The notes beneath the pieces are model-generated. The model saw only the letters and a program-made list of their open reading frames with translations, did not search any database and was not told the origin of the DNA. DNA of 9,056 nt. Origin: Pseudomonadota bacterium (GTDB taxonomy: Bacteria; Pseudomonadota; Gammaproteobacteria; Xanthomonadales; Marinicellaceae). Shown in pieces: positions 6,408-9,056 of this stretch. The stretch is taken from positions 1-9,056 of the forward strand of contig QQUO01000177.1 of assembly GCA_008501575.1 (NCBI GenBank), read 5' to 3'. The position numbers were made by a program, and so were the translations under genes. Every line of letters begins with the position of its first letter. The first letter of the stretch is position 1.

Positions 6408-6860
6408 ATGAAAAAAATATCCATTATTCTGTTACTGCTATCACTGGGTCTGTTGCTGACCGCCTGTAATGACAAAGATGCAGATCGTAATGATGCCATG
6501 GAACAAGCAAAACAAGAACTTAATCAAGCCGCTGAAGCCACTAAAGAAGCTGCAGATGATGCTGCTGATGCCATTGAAGACGCCGCTGATGATGTCGCTG
6601 ACAAAACTGAAGAGTTGTATGAAGAAGGCACAGAAGGTGCTAAGGACATGTATGAAGATGCCAAAGAAGGCGCCAAAGACATGTATGAAGAAGGTAAAGA
6701 GAAAGCCAAAGACATGATGGATGATGCCGATGATATGGCCGAAGATGCCGCTGATGAAGCCGAAGATATGGCGGAAGATATTGTTGATGAAGCCGAAGAT
6801 GCTGCCGAAGAAGTCCAGGAAGAAGTGGAAGAAGCCACTGATCCTGATCCAACATCTTAA
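6408..6860 (+). CDS. Small very acidic lipoprotein made of 11-residue (hendecad) repeats
   Basis: A 150-residue precursor of unknown function; I do not recognise a named family. Residues 1-19 are a lipoprotein signal peptide (KK, then a run of Leu/Ile) ending in lipobox LLTAC with the lipidated Cys20; mature +2 is Asn. The mature 131 residues are dominated by Asp, Glu and Ala with some Lys, one Arg (R27), no Trp, Phe or Pro until the C-terminal DPDPTS. Residues 39-148 divide without gaps into ten 11-residue units, for example EDAKEGAKDMY (83-93) and DEAEDMAEDIV (116-126); small or hydrophobic residues recur at unit positions 3, 7, 10 and 11, the expected pattern for a long amphipathic helix or hendecad coiled coil. 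Superficially it resembles LEA-like or apolipoprotein-like 11-mer proteins; that is an analogy only. It may be a periplasmic spacer, stabiliser or tether. It is monocistronic, with its own ribosome site and terminator, just upstream of the Lol genes that would transport it. Confidence 0.85.
   Translation: MKKISIILLLLSLGLLLTACNDKDADRNDAMEQAKQELNQAAEATKEAADDAADAIEDAADDVADKTEELYEEGTEGAKDMYEDAKEGAKDMYEEGKEKAKDMMDDADDMAEDAADEAEDMAEDIVDEAEDAAEEVQEEVEEATDPDPTS
6522..6851 (+). repeat. Ten tandem 33-base coding repeats (11-residue units) in the acidic lipoprotein
   Basis: The units begin at residues 39, 50, 61, 72, 83, 94, 105, 116, 127 and 138. Units 4 and 5 (6621-6686) are the most alike, sharing the core GAKDMYE with synonymous base changes, and unit 6 keeps AKDM. 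Outer units have diverged but keep the phase exactly. This indicates growth by internal duplication with selection on the 11-residue period. Confidence 0.8.
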
Positions 6861-6885
6861 GCTGATTGACCAGGTTAATCGAATT

Positions 6886-6914
6886 AAAACCACCGAACAT
6901 TCGGTGGTTTTTTT
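6886..6914 (+). terminator. Intrinsic terminator after the lipoprotein gene
   Basis: AAAACCACCGA (6886-6896) pairs with TCGGTGGTTTT (6901-6911) around an ACAT loop, followed by a T-run ending at 6914. It starts 26 bases after the lipoprotein stop and separates that transcript from lolC. The A-rich left arm could give weak termination on the other strand, where no gene needs it. Confidence 0.92.
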
Positions 6915-6928
6915 ATGTCTGCTGTGTA

Positions 6929-6957
6929 TTGAGTTAATGACTCGAATCAGTCAAAAT
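6929..6957 (+). promoter_or_regulatory. Possible promoter of lolC-lolD-comEC with an inverted repeat in the spacer
   Basis: TTGAGT (6929-6934) and CAAAAT (6952-6957) are 17 bases apart, with four matches each or better to consensus. Between and partly over them lie the inverted repeats TGACT/AGTCA (6938-6942 and 6949-6953) and GAGT/ACTC (6931-6934 and 6940-6943), which might bind a regulator. A promoter is expected here because a strong terminator closes the gene before. Confidence 0.35.
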
Positions 6958-6983
6958 GTAACCCCCACTATGGAAAAACTATT

Positions 6984-8228
6984 ATGAATTTGCCACTTCT
7001 TATTGGCCTGAGATACACTCGAGCCAAAAGAAAGAACCACTTTATATCTTTTATTTCCCTGATTTCCATGGGTGGAATCGCCATTGGTGTGATGACCGTG
7101 ATTGTGGTCATTGGTGTCATGAACGGGTTTAATAAAGAATTTCAAGACCGCATGCTCAGCACTGTATCCCATGCCACCATTTCAGCCTTTAAAGGAGAAC
7201 ACCTCGACGATTGGCAACAAGCCATTGACCGCGTCAGCGAACATCCGGAAGTGGTTGGTGCGGCACCCTATATTCGTACTGAAGGGATGTTACAAGGTTT
7301 GAACACGGAAGGCGCTTTAATTCAAGGTATCTTGCCTCAGGATGAGGTCAAAGTGACTGAGTTTCAAAACAACATGCGTTATGGCCAATTAGATGACTTA
7401 CAAGCCGGTGAATTTAATATTATTTTAGGCATTGATTTAGCCGCTCATTTAGGGGTTGGCCCCGGTGATAAAGTGACTTTATATGTTCCGGAATTTCGCA
7501 CCACAGCGGTTGGTATTACCCCTCGCCTTAAACGGTTTACCGTTTCGGGTATATTTGAAGTGGGCATGTATGAATACGACTATAAAATGGCCTTGGTCCA
7601 CCTCAATGATGCCGCCACTTTATTGCGAATTCCCAGTGGTGCCGCTGAAGGTGTACGCATTAAAGTGACTGACTTAATGCAAGCCCCACAAATTGTCCGC
7701 GAACTGGGCCCCCGCTTAGACGGTTTTTATCGTATTCGTGACTGGACCCAAGAGCATGTCAACTTTTTTAAAGCCACCAAAACCGAACGCACCGTGATGT
7801 TTATTATCTTATCGATGATTGTGGCCGTGGCTGCCTTTAATATCTTATCCACTTTGGTGATGTTGGTCACTGAAAAGCAATCAGATGTGGCCATATTACG
7901 AACCTTAGGCTTGTCCGGTGGACAAGTGATGGGGGTGTTTATGGTCACCGGTACTTTAATCGGCTTTATTGGCACTGTCATTGGCGCCATTGCCGGTTTA
8001 CTTTTTGCGGTTAATATCAACAGCATTATCAAAACATTAGAAGGCTGGTTTAACACCGAATTCATGGCCAAAGATGTCTATTACATCACTGAAATCAGTG
8101 CCGATCTGCATGTCATGGATGTGGTCACCATTGTCGCCATTGCCTTTAGTTTATCGATACTTGCCACCCTTTATCCCGCGTGGCGGGCATCACGGGTACA
8201 GCCGGCGGAGGCTTTACGCTATGAATAA
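6984..8228 (+). CDS. lolC: Lipoprotein-releasing ABC transporter permease, LolC/LolE family (LolF-like single permease)
   Basis: A 414-residue inner-membrane subunit of the LolCDE/LolFD machine, which extracts mature lipoproteins from the inner membrane and hands them to periplasmic LolA. Four helices lie at about 21-46, 270-295, 315-343 and 377-399, with a large periplasmic MacB-like domain between the first two. The N-terminus (LLIGLRYTRAKRKN), the SMGGIAIGVMTVIVVIGVMNGF membrane-entry region, VAAFNILSTLVMLV and the final YPAWRASRVQPAEALRYE are family hallmarks. The segment at about 171-184 (TTAVGITPRLKRF) corresponds to the LolC 'hook' that binds LolA. The C-terminus resembles E. coli LolC (ALRYE), while DVYYITEISADLHVMDV resembles LolE, and no second permease follows; this fits the homodimeric LolF arrangement of some gammaproteobacteria. 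The ATG at 6984 has a weak GGA nine bases upstream. The last eight bases overlap lolD. Confidence 0.92.
   Translation: MNLPLLIGLRYTRAKRKNHFISFISLISMGGIAIGVMTVIVVIGVMNGFNKEFQDRMLSTVSHATISAFKGEHLDDWQQAIDRVSEHPEVVGAAPYIRTEGMLQGLNTEGALIQGILPQDEVKVTEFQNNMRYGQLDDLQAGEFNIILGIDLAAHLGVGPGDKVTLYVPEFRTTAVGITPRLKRFTVSGIFEVGMYEYDYKMALVHLNDAATLLRIPSGAAEGVRIKVTDLMQAPQIVRELGPRLDGFYRIRDWTQEHVNFFKATKTERTVMFIILSMIVAVAAFNILSTLVMLVTEKQSDVAILRTLGLSGGQVMGVFMVTGTLIGFIGTVIGAIAGLLFAVNINSIIKTLEGWFNTEFMAKDVYYITEISADLHVMDVVTIVAIAFSLSILATLYPAWRASRVQPAEALRYE
8207..8211 (+). promoter_or_regulatory. Shine-Dalgarno for lolD inside lolC
   Basis: GGAGG lies nine bases before the ATG at 8221 within the last codons of lolC. It selects this start over an upstream in-frame ATG at 8074, which would put 49 extra residues with no LolD counterpart in an alternative frame of lolC. 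Confidence 0.8.
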
Positions 8229-8913
8229 ACCACACACTGTAATTGAGTGCCGTAACCTCAGCAAACACTTTATCGATGCCAATCGAAAAATTAATGTATT
8301 TGATGGCTTAAATTTACGTGTCCATGCAGGTGAAACCATGGCCATTATGGGCGCTTCCGGTTCCGGCAAAAGTACCTTGCTGCATTTATTGGGCGGCCTT
8401 GATGTCCCGACCACCGGCGAAGTGCACGTTTGTGACCACGATATGGCGCAATTAAACAATAAGAAACGTGGCTTAGTCCGCAATAAACATTTGGGTTTCG
8501 TTTACCAATTTCATCATTTATTGCCTGAATTTTCCGCTTTAGAAAATGTCATGATGCCACTGCTTATTGCCCGTGAAAGCAAAGCATTAGCACGACAAAA
8601 AGCCAGGGAAATCCTGAATCAAGTGGGTTTAGGCGAGCGCCTGAGTCATCGTCCGGGGCAATTGTCCGGCGGCGAACGGCAACGGGCCGCCATTGCCCGT
8701 GCCCTGGTAACCAATCCGGATTGTATATTGGCTGATGAACCCACCGGTAATTTAGATGAAGACACCGCCATGTCTGTCATGAATTTATTTATCGAACTTA
8801 ATAAACAACATCAAACGGCTTTAATTGTGGTGACGCATGATCGGCAAGTGGCCGCGTTGATGCAGACCACCTACCGCCTTAAGCACGGAGATTTACAACC
8901 ATTGTCAAATTAA
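8221..8913 (+). CDS. lolD: Lipoprotein-releasing ABC transporter ATP-binding protein LolD
   Basis: A 230-residue ATPase (E. coli LolD has 233) that drives lipoprotein release by the Lol permease at the inner membrane. It shows Walker A GASGSGKST (44-52), the LolD-typical Q-loop stretch FVYQFHHLLPEFSALENV (93-110, Q96), signature LSGGERQR (148-155), Walker B CILADEP (168-174, E173), D-loop GNLD (176-179) and switch H206. The MacB/LolD/FtsE subfamily is indicated by the combination of HLLGGLD after Walker A and ADEPTGNLD. The start codon overlaps the lolC stop by eight bases and is preceded by a good ribosome site, so the two subunits should be made in step. It forms an operon with the permease before it and the probable comEC after it. 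Confidence 0.95.
   Translation: MNKPHTVIECRNLSKHFIDANRKINVFDGLNLRVHAGETMAIMGASGSGKSTLLHLLGGLDVPTTGEVHVCDHDMAQLNNKKRGLVRNKHLGFVYQFHHLLPEFSALENVMMPLLIARESKALARQKAREILNQVGLGERLSHRPGQLSGGERQRAAIARALVTNPDCILADEPTGNLDEDTAMSVMNLFIELNKQHQTALIVVTHDRQVAALMQTTYRLKHGDLQPLSN
8887..8890 (+). promoter_or_regulatory. Shine-Dalgarno-like GGAG supporting an ATT start of the next gene
   Basis: GGAG lies ten bases before the ATT at 8901, nearly the same geometry as the lolD site (GGAGG plus nine bases). In the reading frame of the following gene there is no ATG, GTG or TTG between the in-frame stop at 8880 and the first membrane helix. Confidence 0.45.
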
Positions 8914-9056
8914 TAAACGGCCACCTATTTACCCCCGGTTTTGCCCTGGCTTTTTTAGCGGGCTGTTTACCGATTTTGTGGTTGCCGGATGTTTTTAGCG
9001 GTGGGTTATTATTTTTCCTCAGTGTTCCGTTTTGTATCGTTTTAAGTTATTTTTAT
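8901..9056 (+). CDS. comEC: Probable ComEC/Rec2 DNA-uptake channel, N-terminal 52 residues (cut by right edge)
   Basis: An open frame runs from 8883 to the window edge and overlaps the end of lolD. It encodes a strongly hydrophobic N-terminus, GFALAFLAGCLPILWLPD followed by LLFFLSVPFCIVLSYFY, i.e. two adjacent membrane helices. Its pattern (small residues, G.xxP.L.LP, then a second helix) parallels the N-terminus of E. coli ComEC (YcaI), and comEC commonly follows the lol genes in gammaproteobacteria. ComEC forms the inner-membrane channel that imports single-stranded DNA during transformation. The start is inferred: the frame lacks ATG/GTG/TTG before the first helix and the ATT at 8901 has a suitable GGAG ten bases upstream; ATA at 8913 and CTG at 8946 are weaker choices. 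The assignment rests on 52 residues and context, so another polytopic protein is possible. Confidence 0.62.
   Translation, partial: MVKLINGHLFTPGFALAFLAGCLPILWLPDVFSGGLLFFLSVPFCIVLSYFY

Noticed and set aside
6441..6893. Long open frames antisense to, and in other frames of, the acidic lipoprotein gene (also 6524-6838 and 6640-6900 minus, 6469-6717 and 6721-6987 plus)
   Set aside because: They are by-products of the 33-base coding periodicity and the biased Asp/Glu/Ala/Lys codons. The products are low-complexity, have no ribosome sites and the sense frame has a lipobox, a strong Shine-Dalgarno and a terminator.
6970..6987. Five-codon leader frame (MEKLL) whose stop overlaps the lolC start as ATGA
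   Set aside because: No Shine-Dalgarno precedes it, and its GGA is more simply the ribosome site of lolC. Its position may be chance.
8074..8220. Extended LolD start at 8074
   Set aside because: It runs through lolC in another frame, gives 49 residues unlike any LolD, and the ATG at 8221 has a good ribosome site and yields the normal family length.

Overview
The window looks like chromosomal DNA from a free-living, probably aquatic, Gram-negative bacterium, most likely a gammaproteobacterium. Supporting this are an outer-membrane lipoprotein export module (LolC/E-type permease plus LolD) followed by a probable ComEC, a Pseudomonas/Shewanella-style fatty-acid desaturase, an ExeM/NucH-type secreted nuclease, and PdxH closely resembling the enterobacterial protein. 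Base composition is moderately AT-rich by eye. A Marinicella-like lineage is possible, but this is a guess from the overall flavour and not demonstrated. I see no insertion sequences, phage genes, CRISPR arrays, tRNAs or rRNAs.

Left block (1-3076, minus strand): a compact four-gene set read leftward. It holds an ABC ATPase, an ABC-2-type permease (20-base overlap), a GldG-like auxiliary membrane protein (ATGA overlap) and pdxH, which starts one base after the GldG stop and runs off the left edge. The first three form a GldA/GldF/GldG-like ABC system of unknown substrate. pdxH appears to be co-transcribed with it.

Centre (3077-4420): an 81-base divergent intergenic region carries two -10 hexamers, on opposite strands, that overlap each other. 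Rightward lies a membrane fatty-acid desaturase with all three histidine boxes and a long helical basic C-terminal extension. It converges on a secreted endonuclease gene (minus strand, 4418-6238), with a bidirectional hairpin terminator between them at 4380-4406.

Right block (6239-9056, plus strand): a 169-base divergent spacer, then a small, very acidic lipoprotein whose mature part is almost entirely ten 11-residue repeats, closed by a strong intrinsic terminator. Next is lolC/E-lolD-(comEC): a single Lol permease gene overlapping lolD by 8 bases, then the 5' end of a probable comEC that has no ATG/GTG/TTG in reach and seems to start at an ATT with a Shine-Dalgarno-like GGAG upstream. The Lol proteins would release lipoproteins such as the acidic one from the inner membrane. 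The neighbourhood is suggestive, but the terminator argues against co-transcription.

No gene-free stretch exceeds 300 bases. The longest spacers are 6239-6407 and 6861-6983, and their contents are listed. The most notable items are the hendecad-repeat lipoprotein, the ATT start of comEC, the overlapping divergent promoter, the single LolF-like permease and the ABC-GldG-pdxH gene cluster.
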